Positions 33,429 to 43,367 of a stretch of 51,081 bases of DNA are shown piece by piece; within the stretch, counting starts at the first letter, position 1; every line of letters begins with the position of its first letter. Below the pieces are notes generated by a model. The model ran no database searches. It was not told where the DNA came from and saw nothing but the letters and a program-made list of their open reading frames with translations. The stretch spans positions 1-51,081 of the forward strand of contig JAPEVF010000317.1 of NCBI GenBank assembly GCA_029747585.1, written 5' to 3'. Source of the stretch: Pleurotus djamor. Lineage: Eukaryota > Basidiomycota > Agaricomycetes > Agaricales > Pleurotaceae. Position numbers and translations under genes: made by a program.

Positions 33429-34331
33429 TGCGAAAATCGAATAAGATAAGGAATGCCGTGTAGGCGTGGTTTGTGGCCGAAGGAATGAAAGGTTCACAAA
33501 AGAAAGAAAACCTCCTCTCGGGAGTAAGTGGGTGGAAGGAAAAAAGGAAAAGAGTCAATAATGGGGAATCATCATCCAGGACGACGAGTTATATAGCTGA
33601 GGCGACGTCAGGCCCAGTGTCTTTGAGCTGCCCTGATGCGGGACAGCTGAAGTGACCAGACTGAGCTGGGGCCTCGGAAACCGCGAGCACAAGGCGTCAC
33701 GATCGACGCACTCTCCGAGACTGTGTCAGGATGACACATATACGGCCGTCGTCAACGCCTGACCTCACTTCAGTAGGCCAAGAGCAAGCCAATCTATGTT
33801 ATTCCTCGCTGGACGACTTGTAGACATTTGCGCAAAGGCCACCTAGAAATCAGAACGAAAGGCGATGAAACCCTCTATGACCAGACAATGAATCAGCGAA
33901 GTGTGGAAATCGCATAAAACGGCCAAACGAATTACCATGACATACCATTCGTGATTATGAGCTTTGACCGCGTCAAATCCTGGCAGCGTCAGGGCGGTGG
34001 ATCGTCAGACAACAAGGAATCATATGTTTTGTCTTGGACTTGGAACTGGACGGCTTATGTTCCATGAAACGGTTAAGGTCGCACAGAGACATGGTGAAGG
34101 CAACGTCTGTGAGCGACTGTGCATAATGTTGTAGGGCTGAGGGGAGACGAAGTTGGAAAACAGAGTAATTCGGGCGGTTGATCAGACGCCGCAAAGGACG
34201 GCCCCTGTTCAGAATGGGCAAAGACTCGAATAAATAAGCAAGGCATACGGCCAGGCTGACTACGTAGAGTAGAGTATATACCTAGTCCATGTGTAATGAA
34301 ATAAGAAGGCTAATTTAAAAGGGAAAGTCTC
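33429..34331. promoter_or_regulatory. Promoter region of the Ser-rich gene and protease 3' flank
   Basis: The 0.9-kb gap lies between two minus-strand genes. A TATATAA box on the minus strand lies at 33589-33595, about 160 bases before the start codon of the Ser-rich gene, with a pyrimidine-rich stretch between. No supported gene elsewhere; a minus-strand frame at 33973-34221 has no motif. Confidence 0.55.
33589..33595 (-). promoter_or_regulatory. TATA box of the Ser-rich gene
   Basis: TATATAA on the minus strand, followed by a pyrimidine-rich stretch on the coding strand about 80-100 bases further, then the start codon at 33428. Position and context fit a highly expressed fungal secreted-protein gene. 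Confidence 0.55.
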
Positions 34332-36457
34332 TCAAGCATCATCGTATCGACCGGCGAAAGGTTCCATCTGGGGGGCATCCTTCGCCTCACCCATCTTGAC
34401 GGGATGATAGCTCATTGTCATCATCTTCGTGGTCGTGCATTTCCCACTTCTAGAGATACAGAAGTATGCGCCTAGACCTGTGAGAGCGACTAGCATCAAT
34501 AGGATGCCCGCAAGAAGTCCAATCACGACGGGGGAGTATTTGTCAAGGATCGCAGTGACGGCCGAATAGTCGTTTGCATCATTGATACCTGCAGCGAACA
34601 CACCGCCAGCTACGTTAGATGCGACAACTGAGTGGGAATGACCCCCAGAGTCAGAGGCAGAGTGGGAGTGGGAACCAGACGATGACGACCCGGACGGGGA
34701 GCTTGGAGGAGAATGCGAATGTTCCCCCGAGTAAGGAATAGGATGCGAGACGATGGCCTTCAGGGAGGAGGGGTCCTTCTTGACGAGTTCCTTGACTTGT
34801 GACGGGGAAATTTCCTTCAACCCCGAAAGCTGCTTAGCACGAATCGTGTCAAACTCCTTCCGTGCCTTATCCAAAGTGGTGGTAGACAGAATCTGCACAT
34901 AGCGATCTTCGGTGTGTGCTCCCGAAGCGTCCATGGAGCCATGGTTATACCTACAAGTCATGGTGAGAAGATCTTCCCGAAAAGAGGCCAGTTGTATAAC
35001 TTACGAGATGTAGACACTCTTGAGGAAGGGATCTCCGAGGATCAAATCCCAACTGACACCTTCAGGGTAGTTCTGATAAAGGTTGTAGCAAAACGTGGTG
35101 TTTTGTCCGTTCAAAGGCACGGTGACCATCTTGCTAAGATCCAAAGGATGAAGTGGGTATTCAATTCCGCTATAGGGATGTGAATTGTCGTCAGTCTGAG
35201 CACTTATTTTTGGGCCGGCTGTGAATGACTCACCCGATCATGAGGACGACATCCTGCATCTCGTTGCATGGGAATAGCCAGTTTGCACCAATAGCCTGGA
35301 ACTCCGGTACGTCGTAGACGGAAACGGCGCCAGGTAAAGCGCCGTATATCCAATCGACACAATGTTGAGGGATCCATGGCGCAGAGTACCCTGTGTCGAC
35401 GACAGCGGCACCTTGCCCTTCAGGAAGGCCCGGAACGACAGTCGCGAACGGGTGAGTCTGATTTCCCATTCTCATACCATCAATGACGACACTCCAATAA
35501 TCCGGCAACGGGCTCTTCAACTTCGGCGCATCGACGATGGCTTCGTAGCCTTCAGCAATCTCGCTGATTGTGAATATGCCAGGCTTCTCCTTCAAGTCGA
35601 CATCCGTTCGGCCGTAAAGGAGAGTGAAATAGTTCCCGTGACCGGTGAATTGGTTTTGATAGAAGATATTTCCGATGAGAGAGCGTCCGAACGTGGTCGC
35701 AACGCCGAAAGACTTCTCCAAGACGGTGCTGACGATGGAAGATGTACAATTCAACCCTAAGCCAATAACACCTGAAATTACGGTGTTCTCCAAGCACTCT
35801 TGATGAACAGTCTAGTAGAGCATTAGTAACAAGATGCCTCCACATGTAATGAACCACGTACCTCGTTGACATGGATGAAAGCTATAAACGGTGGTGCACG
35901 GTTAGGAAGCGGGAAGGGGGCTCAATACGCGTCGATAACTCGCCTTGAGAAGGGACCTTGTCACCAGCAAATTCGATGGTCGTAAAATCAACGGGTCCAG
36001 AGACGTATCCGTCACCATAGCTCAGGTTGGCGGTGACTGCCGCGGAATTAGATACCTGAATATCTGGATGGTAGACCCAGAGGTCAGAGGACCGTGTGTC
36101 GAGATTAAGGATAATGTCTAGAGGTACATCAACGTCAGGAGGATAGTCAGTCGACGAACCGAAAAGAGACCCACCTTGGCCACCGATCGTGATATTTATA
36201 CCATACTGAAGGCAAAATGTGTGAGTTAAGAAATAGCGGATGAGAGGAAGATCACTTACGGGGAGGTCGTGCTCGTTGTGCAGGTAGACCGTGTGATGAT
36301 GGTCGCTCGTATTCGGTGGAGCGGAATGACCATGATCCTCCCCATTGTGCCTACGACCTAGGAACCCATCCGTTCGTCGAACCAAGGGAGCCCGAAGAGC
36401 AAATGTCGAAGGCGTAAAGGACAGAAGCGCCGCCAGGAAAGGAGCACCAGCGATCAT
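34332..36457 (-). CDS. Membrane-anchored pepsin-like aspartic protease, altered first active-site motif
   Basis: Protein of 613 residues in six exons (minus): 36457-36260, 36205-35944, 35881-35862, 35811-35234, 35169-35005, 34950-34332. Signal peptide at 1-20. The A1 fold is visible: first active-site loop LNLDTRSSDLW (Asp102), flap SYGDGYVSGPV, second loop AVVDTGYSAPW (Asp299), and the hydrophobic ILGDPFLKSVY near the end of the lobe. The first loop reads DTR where DTG or DTS is the rule. After the protease come a His/Ser-rich linker (HSHSPPSSP, GSHSHSASDSGGHSHS), one membrane helix (about 549-573) and a short cytoplasmic tail, so it sits on the cell surface or in the secretory path. A second His cluster follows the signal peptide. 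Intron 2 has a GC donor and exon 3 only 20 bases. The activity is uncertain because of Arg104. Confidence 0.88.
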
Positions 36458-36965
36458 CTAGGTAAAACGAGGTCGTAGAAAGAGAAGAAAAGAAAGAAAG
36501 AAAAAATGTGAGTATGCCCTTTCCCCAAGCCAAAATCCGTCTCTTATAAGCAAGCCAAAGAACGGAAAAATCATCTTCTTGCCGATCTCAAATCAAGGAG
36601 AGGCGCTGCGCTTAGGTACTGCGAGGCATTTAGGCCATGACAAGGGCGTACTGGAATGAGCGCCCGGATGAGCGCAAAAAGGAGTGCAGAACACCATGCG
36701 GAGATATCAAGGGTCGTAAGACTGGGGAATTCCCATCATTGCCGTGTCGTGACCGCATCAAGTGCAAAAGCGCGCAGGCGGTGAAATGACGGGTACTAGG
36801 TGGGCTTCCTAGTGGCAAATACAAGGCGCGGCGCTGTGTCAACCTGTGCCCAATGGTCTGATGTAAGAGGTGAAAAGATAATTGCAATTCGGAGAAATAA
36901 ATGAAAAGAATGTACAGATCAACGATTCGCCATTGAACGGGGAGAGAGACTGAGACTACAGGCGC
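36458..36965. promoter_or_regulatory. Protease promoter region and OYE 3' flank
   Basis: The 508-base gap has a TATAAG box on the minus strand at 36543-36548, about 90 bases before the protease start codon, followed by a pyrimidine-rich tract at 36480-36505 (read on the minus strand). No gene is supported. Confidence 0.55.
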
Positions 36966-38253
36966 TCAAGCAGCGGAGACTATCGGTCTCGTTGCGAACC
37001 CATAGTCGCTGTAACCTTTGCCGCTCTTGTCTCCAGGAACGTAGAAAGTGGATCGGTCGTAAGGTTGAAGTGAGACGCCTTGACAGAATCGCAGCGGAAG
37101 ATCAGGCTGACCAAGGCAATCAGCGGCTTGACAAATATGGGCACAGGGACATAGCTTACATTGGCGATGAAATGCCTTCCGAATGCAATCAACTCATTAC
37201 CATTCTCCTGCGCCCGAGCCAGACCGCTTTCGCCATTGTATCCGCCTGCGCTGACAAGTGGTTTCCCTTTCCAAATCTCTCGCAGGAAGTCGTTGGATTC
37301 GCTACTGGACGCTTCCCTGTCATCTGCACCAGATATCCGAGGCTCTATGACGTGTAGATAGGCGAGGTGGGGGCAACGCTCTCTGAGTTGTCCTGCAAAG
37401 TATGAAAATGTCGGTACTGGATCTTTCATGCCCATATCTACACATCTAGTGAGTAAGGTGATGTGACGGCATGAAGTGGAGTGTACTGACCACTGAATGG
37501 GCTCCAAGGACTCAGCCTGACAGATACCCTCTCTTCGCCGATAGCCTGGGTGACTGCAGAGACGACTTCCAGAGGAAATCGAGCGCGATTCTCGACGCTG
37601 CCTCCATACTGGTCCTCTCTCGTGTTGCTCACATCCTGCAAGAACTGGTCCAGTAGGAATCCGTTCGCCACGTGGACTTCAACGCCATCGAACCCGGCCT
37701 CGATACCATTTCGGGCAGCTTGGACAAACTCGGCCGTGAAGTTGTGGATTTCCTCCACAGAGAGGACGTGAGGGGGGATCTTCTGTGTGCTGAGAGGGAT
37801 AGGAGAAGGAGCGACAACCTTGAGATCAGGTGATGCAAGGTATGACGAATCAGCTGATCGTCCTGTTGCGAAAATCTGCAGGAAGATAAAACTTCCGTTA
37901 GCATGAACGGCAGTAGTTATCTGTAAGCAGTCATCTTAGCAATTTGAGGCAACGATGATGAGATCAAACATATTTACTTCTCTCCAGGCTTCGATTTGAG
38001 CGGAAGACCAGATCCCAGGAGCATTTGGCCAAGCGCCGGTACCAGCGGGTGATATGAAGGTCCCCTCCGAAATGAGAAGAGTTCCGGGAGTTCTCGCTCG
38101 CTGTGAATAATACTCTTTCATGACAGGTAGCTGAGGGACAAAGTCCTTGGTCGCCCGCATACGCGTAAGAGGAGCCAACACGATGCGGTGTCGTAGAGGA
38201 AGAGCCCCGACTTGTAAAGGGTGAAAAATGTTGGGGAGGGGAGATAGGTCCAT
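36966..38253 (-). CDS. Old Yellow Enzyme family flavin oxidoreductase with Tyr-to-Phe active site
   Basis: FMN-dependent NAD(P)H oxidoreductase of 374 residues in four exons (minus): 38253-37978, 37920-37491, 37437-37160, 37106-36966. The family start is clear (LPNIFHPLQVGALPLRHRIVLAPLTRMRA), followed by GSFIFLQIFATGR and the active-site strand GFDGVEVHVANGFLLDQF with DQYGGSVENRARF. FMN/substrate residues His175 and Asn178 are kept, but the position that is Tyr196 in yeast OYE1, the usual proton donor, is Phe180. The C-terminal half has KPLVSAGGYNGE and FGRHFIANPDLP, which bind FMN phosphate. Most members reduce activated C=C bonds; in the fungal EasA group, a Tyr/Phe difference at this place separates reductases from isomerases. 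The substrate is unknown and no pathway genes are next to it. Confidence 0.9.
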
Positions 38254-38665
38254 TCTGCGGGTTTCTTGGACATCAGACTGTGAGTCCTCGCTTTTTAGGG
38301 CGATTCTGGCTGCCTTTGTAATGCTTCAGTAAAATGCACCGTAGGCTGAGTAAGACGGGTATTTACTCAGGAACGACCCATGATGATGGATCATGGTTAT
38401 CTCGAAAGGTGGGCAACTTAGCCCGAGCTTGTTGTGCTGAAACAATAATGACGACTTCAAATGTCTAGCACATCGAGAAATCCTTGGAACTTCGTAACTG
38501 ACGAAGTAGCAGTTTGAAAAGTTTGAACTGTTGTGGTCGTGTTCGCGTTTGGCGCCAAGTCGTGCGCGTGAGGCCGACACACCCACACGACCCTGAGTTT
38601 GTCAAAAAAAAAGCGGCTTCTTTGTGCATGGTCCTGTAGGTGACCCTCGACCAACTGCTTATCCA
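38254..38665. promoter_or_regulatory. Divergent promoter, OYE / F-box
   Basis: The 412 bases between divergent start codons hold no gene. An A9 run lies at about 38606-38614 near the F-box start. No clear TATA box. Confidence 0.45.
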
Positions 38666-39567
38666 ATGGAATCAGCTCTTCTTATTACCGAATTGCTTCA
38701 AAAAATATTCTCTCATTTGGAGCCAAAGCACCTTTGCATCGCTTCCACAATCAACGAAAAGTGGTCTGAAAGTGCCCTCGATGTCCTCTGGAGAGATCTC
38801 GACTCTTTGTATCCGGTTTGCCAGGTCCTTCAACCGATGGTATCATCACCAGCGGGATATGTTCGTTTTCTTTCATGTTTGCGTAAATTTAACCGCCCAT
38901 TGACATCGCGATTTCATAGAATTTCGCCAGGCCACTCGACCAGTCTAGCTGGGATCGCCTGGACAAATACGCCTATCGCGTTCGGTCGCTGGCGTCGAAA
39001 AGCGCTCTCCATCCAGGGGTATATGATCAGATGGCTCGGACGAGACCTAGGTTAAACATATTCCCCAATCTCCGTCGACTGGAATGGGACTCCAGTCTTC
39101 TCGATTGCCTCTTATTCATGCACCCAACCATTCGCCATCTTTCATTGATTCTTCCTGAAAACTTTCCGACAACAGCCGGGGTCTTCTCTCCTTATTTAAC
39201 ACATCGCCTTTCCAGCATAGAAATCCTGGATGTCGCATTGAAGACACAGATTAACGACATTGACGGACTGCTGGTGTCATGCATAGAACAACTCTCTAGT
39301 GTCAAGGCTGTCTCGCTCCCCATCGCGCCAGATAAACCCATTCTGAAAGCGCTCTCTCGCCTCCCCCACCTATCGAAAATCACCCTCAAACCTTATAATC
39401 CGTCCACGTCGAGCCCTCAGGACTTTGCGTTCGGAGAAAAAGCGTTTCCAGAGCTTCAAGATGTCGCATTCTCACTGCCTTACTTTTCGGCCACCAAACT
39501 GCTCTTTCATCCCCAATTTCCGACCTTCCTCACACGTATCCACATTGAGTCCTTGTCCTCTGAGTAA
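38666..39567 (+). CDS. F-box-like protein, apparently short
   Basis: Protein of 280 residues in two exons, 38666-38860 and 38920-39567, with a 59-base GT-AG intron. It starts with an F-box-like segment (ITELLQKIFSHLEPKHLCIASTINEKWSE region, residues about 7-36, with the common W...ALDVLWRDL continuation) and goes on with leucine-rich pieces (NLRRLEW, IRHLSLIL, LPHLSKITL). Relatives usually have 450-600 residues, while this one stops after HIESLSSE. The stop overlaps a donor-like GAGTAACC, and using it would add about 35 Gly-rich residues of doubtful quality. It is therefore either truncated or has an unrecognised last exon. The next gene starts 268 bases on. A putative SCF adaptor of unknown target. 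Confidence 0.7.
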
Positions 39568-39835
39568 CCATACGGCTCCTATAAACATAAACGCCATGAA
39601 AACTACGTAGGGGCGATGAATTAGTTGGGGGCTTACAAACACTGGGAGGTGAGAACAGAGAAAGAGGTGGTCCTATGGGCGGTAATGGTAAATTGAAGTC
39701 AGAAAGTGAGAGATAAGCCACCCTCGTACGCACCCTGCCACGACCACACCGAAGATAAGGACGAGAATTGCAAAATCCACGCGTTGATTTTTCAAGTTTC
39801 GGTTTAGCGGATCGTCGGCGAACTCGACCCCACCA

Positions 39836-40614
39836 ATGAATCATCTCACGTCGCCATCGTTACCGACGTTACCTACACAATCGCAGTTGAAGGAAATGGA
39901 AGATCTTTCGGCAGAGCTAGAGAAAGAGCGTCTCAAGGCTAAGAAGGCATTGGAAGATAAAGTATCATTAGAAGCAGAATTAGAGAGCCTGTCTCAGGCC
40001 CTCTTCGAAGAGGTGAGTCGCGTTTGATCCCCCTCATCCATGTCTCCATATTGAACCTATTACAGGCCAATAAAATGGTTGCTACTGAACGCATCAAACG
40101 CGCCGAAACGGAAGAAGAACTACGAGAAGCTATCCTGGAGAAAGAAGCCCTCAGGAGTGCATTGAAGCTCATAGAAGGCGAGAATAGCCATCTTCGTTCA
40201 AACTCACATTCAAGCCCCATCCTCCCGCCATCACTTTCGTCAAACGAAACCGTCCGTGCTCCGTCGCGCTCACGTTCCTCTTCGGAAGTCGCAGTCAAGT
40301 CACGTCCTACGACGCCAACCTCCATACGACTACCCGAGTCGCCAGAGCCAACGACTCAAGTTTCTGCTAATGGTTCCGCGGATTCGAAATCAGATGAACT
40401 ACCCGATGCTCGTACCCCAACTAGTCCAGAAGCTGTTCTTCCATCAGAGGAGTCTACCACCCAATTCGCGACGTACCGATCTTCTCAGCAGTACATCGGT
40501 CCGGATATACCAGATTCACCTTGGGCAGACGTTCCTTCTGCTTCCCCTCGATCTTCCATGTCGTCGCCAGAGAGTACGTTAGTATCTGCGGCGGCGCTAT
40601 ATGCGATACGGTAG
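39836..40614 (+). CDS. Sec2-like coiled-coil Rab exchange factor
   Basis: Protein of 241 residues in two exons, 39836-40012 and 40066-40614. Residues about 18-118 form one long coiled coil with the Sec2/Rabin signature: LEAELESLSQALFEE at the exon 1 end, then ANKMVATERIKRAETEEEL and LRSALKLIEGEN. Sec2-type coiled coils catalyse GDP release from the exocytic Rab Sec4/Rab8 and so drive polarised secretion at the hyphal tip. The rest is Ser/Pro-rich with likely phosphorylation sites (TPTS, SPEP, SPWAD) and no known domain. It is shorter than yeast Sec2, which has a long C-terminal half. The ATG at 39836 is the first Met in frame before the coil. Confidence 0.82.
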
Positions 40615-41653
40615 AACACAGGTTTGAGGAATGCATTCATTTTTGTATCATAAATACCATTCATTGTTCATATCATCACTAGGATCACTAGGGGAAATAC
40701 ATTGCTGGCCATGGACTTCATTTAATGTCCTTGATACTTCCTGAGTAGATTTCTTGGACCCCCTCTGCCGCTAGTTTGCCTCAGACATTCATTGGCCGTG
40801 CTTTTGCCCCTTCATTGACATGCCAGGGCAATGAGAACGAAAACCTTCATTAGGTTCAGCAAGATACTACGGGGAATACCTCGGCGCCACCACTATCGCG
40901 GGTAGACACGACGAGCAAACCTGCACATGTAATTCTATTGGTATGCTCAGAAAGATTGTTCCGTGGCTTAGCACCGTACCGCGTGCCCGGTAAGCGGTCC
41001 ACTCAGAGATACGAAATCAAAAACATGGAAATCAAGTAAAGGAGATTACTCGAGGAAGATGTCTTGTCGCTTGTAGGTGGGGCGTTGAACAATGCTTTTT
41101 GACTAGATACGCCCCCGATACGGCCGCTAGCATTGGAGTAATGAATGAAGACTGGGGAAAGCTCTGTCCGTCTAGCCAGGCGCTCCGAGTCGGTGTCGAG
41201 TACCTCATTCTGGGGCGTTATAGCGCCCTGTCGGTCCGCCTTGGATCGGAACGCGGAGGTGCTGTCAGGTGAGAAGTCCATTGATTCGCCCGCCTAACGA
41301 AGCTAATGGTGCGAAGATAGCCGGATATATAACGGGGGAACTGTGCACTCTGCCGCAGAATCTAGGCCTGGCGTGACAGGTGCACTTGGTTCAATTCAAA
41401 CTTGAGGTCCAAACGTTCACCTATGACGGTGATCATTGGCATATCGAGAGAGCTGGCATTCCTGATTCGTGCAAATTTAGCGTTGTGCATCCGATGCCGC
41501 TAAGCAATGTCCGGCATACAAAAACACAAGAGGATTTATCCGCGAAGTTATCTATGACGAGGCTTGGCTAAACCACGGGCATTGGAGGTGCAGTGACCAC
41601 TCACTATATAAAGAGGTCAATGTGCTTCTATCGACCTCCAGATTCGTCCAGCA
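40615..41653. promoter_or_regulatory. Intergenic, GH62 upstream region
   Basis: The 1.04-kb region precedes the first GH62 gene. A minus-strand frame at 41003-41281 (92 codons) has a start and a hydrophobic end but no recognised family and may be chance. A TATATAAA box lies at 41605-41612, 42 bases before the GH62 start codon. Confidence 0.5.
41605..41612 (+). promoter_or_regulatory. TATA box of the CBM1-GH62 gene
   Basis: TATATAAA ends 41 bases upstream of the start codon at 41654. Strong TATA boxes at this distance are usual for inducible secreted carbohydrase genes. Confidence 0.7.
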
Positions 41654-42856
41654 ATGAAGTGTGCGAATATCCTATCACTATTCGTGTCAGCGGCAGTCGT
41701 CGTCGCGCAGTGTCCACTTCCAACCACTTGGAGATGGACGTCTTCCGGCGCTCTTGCGCAACCACAAAACGGGTGGGTATCACTCAAAGACTTCACCGTC
41801 GCTCCATACAACGGCGGTCAACTCGTCTATGCCACCGACTACGGTTCAAGCTGGGGATCCATGGGTTTCTCAGTTGTTTCCAACGTCAACCAACTAGGGT
41901 CTGCTACTCAAACTGGCATGACTTCTAGTGCCGTTGCGCCTACGCTCTTCTACTTTGCACCCAAGAGCATTTGGATCCTTGCTCACCAATGGGGTCCCAC
42001 GGCATTCTCATACCGCACCTCCACCAATCCTACCAATGTCAACGGATGGTCAGCCGCCCAGCCGCTATTCACCGGAACGATTTCTGGCTCTAGCACTGGT
42101 CCCATCGACCAAACCCTCATCGCCGACAGCACGACCATGTACCTCTTCTTCTGTGGAGACAATGGCAGTGTCTACAGGGCTAGTATGCCTATTGGGAACT
42201 TCCCAGGAAACTTCGGCACTTCATCCACCGTCGTCATGTCCGATACGACCAACAATCTCTTCGAAGCCATCCAAATTTACACCGTTCAAGGCCAGAATAG
42301 GTACCTTATGATCATCGAAGCCATCGGTGCCAACGGTCGTTACTTCCGCTCTTTCACGGCCACCAGTCTCGGTGGATCTTGGACTCCTCAGGCGACGAGC
42401 GAGTCCAGTCCGTTTGCTGGCAAGGCAAATAGCGGTGCTACATGGACGAACGATATCAGTCATGGAGAACTCGTCCGTGTCAGTGCCGACCAGACTTTCA
42501 CCATCAATGCCTGCAACGGCCTCCAATTCCTCTACCAGGGTCGCTCGCCATCATCTGGAGGGGATTATAACACACTTCCATACCGACCTGGTGTTTTGAC
42601 GCTCACGAGTGGTAGCAATCCCGGCAGTGGAACTTCATCGAGCGCAAGTACTCCAACAACCACTCCCAGTAACCCTGGAACTTGTGCTGCGCTTTATGGC
42701 CAATGTGGAGGTACCCTTCTTCGCATTTTCTTTGCACAATGCTCCTTTTATCTGACCGACTGTCTTCTTTTTGTAGGCTCCGGATACACTGGACCAACTT
42801 GCTGCGCAAGTGGAACATGTACTTTCTCCAACCAATGGTACTCGCAATGCGTATAA
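41654..42856 (+). CDS. GH62 alpha-L-arabinofuranosidase with C-terminal CBM1
   Basis: Secreted enzyme of 378 residues in two exons, 41654-42710 and 42777-42856. It removes arabinose side chains from arabinoxylan. Signal peptide 1-18. The GH62 domain (about 20-325) shows [20 protein letters not shown] with the catalytic-base Asp46, GPIDQT with Asp152, and ISHGELVR with the acid Glu, as well as [17 protein letters not shown] Ser/Thr linker leads to a cellulose-binding CBM1 (CAALYGQCG then [17 protein letters not shown]). The 66-base intron splits the CBM1 after CGG, is a multiple of three and has no stop, so retention would insert 22 hydrophobic residues in the CBM1. It is paired in inverted orientation with the GH62 gene at 46277-47311. 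Confidence 0.96.
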   Translation: MKCANILSLFVSAAVVVAQCPLPTTWRWTSSGALAQPQNGWVSLKDFTVAPYNGGQLVYATDYGSSWGSMGFSVVSNVNQLGSATQTGMTSSAVAPTLFYFAPKSIWILAHQWGPTAFSYRTSTNPTNVNGWSAAQPLFTGTISGSSTGPIDQTLIADSTTMYLFFCGDNGSVYRASMPIGNFPGNFGTSSTVVMSDTTNNLFEAIQIYTVQGQNRYLMIIEAIGANGRYFRSFTATSLGGSWTPQATSESSPFAGKANSGATWTNDISHGELVRVSADQTFTINACNGLQFLYQGRSPSSGGDYNTLPYRPGVLTLTSGSNPGSGTSSSASTPTTTPSNPGTCAALYGQCGGTLLRIFFAQCSFYLTDCLLFVGSGYTGPTCCASGTCTFSNQWYSQCV

Positions 42857-43367
42857 GAAATTTCTCTGCATTACGATAAGTACCCTCAGGTACGCCGTGT
42901 TGGAAACTACCGTCCCTAGTACTCAAGTACTCACTGCCATTCATACAGAAGTCCTCCGCGAGCTACCTTTACCTCATCCTTTCCATCCGTACGTAGTCCC
43001 AAGCCCATTTGTATCCCCATTTTAGATATGAGATTATAAATGCAGTTTAAATACCTTGAATTTTCATACCTGTTGCTTGCACAATACCAGAAGGAACTCG
43101 TATCAGATACATCTCGCCGATAAGGTACGTTGTAGTTCCTTTGCATGAATGAACAGTTCCTTTTCGTGGACTGATAAACGATCCCTCCCAAACACAGAAA
43201 ATTTCATCGTTATACTGAGAGTAGCGAACAACGGGTGAACGACATGAAGTACATTGAGAAAGCGGGCATGCTCAGCTTGGTAAGTAGTAAGTAATCTAGT
43301 TATTAGAAGTCTGTGACTGGGCGGTGTAGCAAAAGGCTGATTCTACATACAAACGGGGAGGATGTGT
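42857..43367. other. Intergenic, convergent 3' flanks
   Basis: The 511 bases lie between the stops of the GH62-CBM1 gene and the minus-strand F-box-like gene. No supported gene; short frames only. Confidence 0.5.

Noticed and set aside
31435..38253. Secondary-metabolite gene cluster around the OYE homologue
   Set aside because: No synthase, terpene cyclase or methyltransferase is nearby; the neighbours are a surface protein, a protease and an F-box protein.
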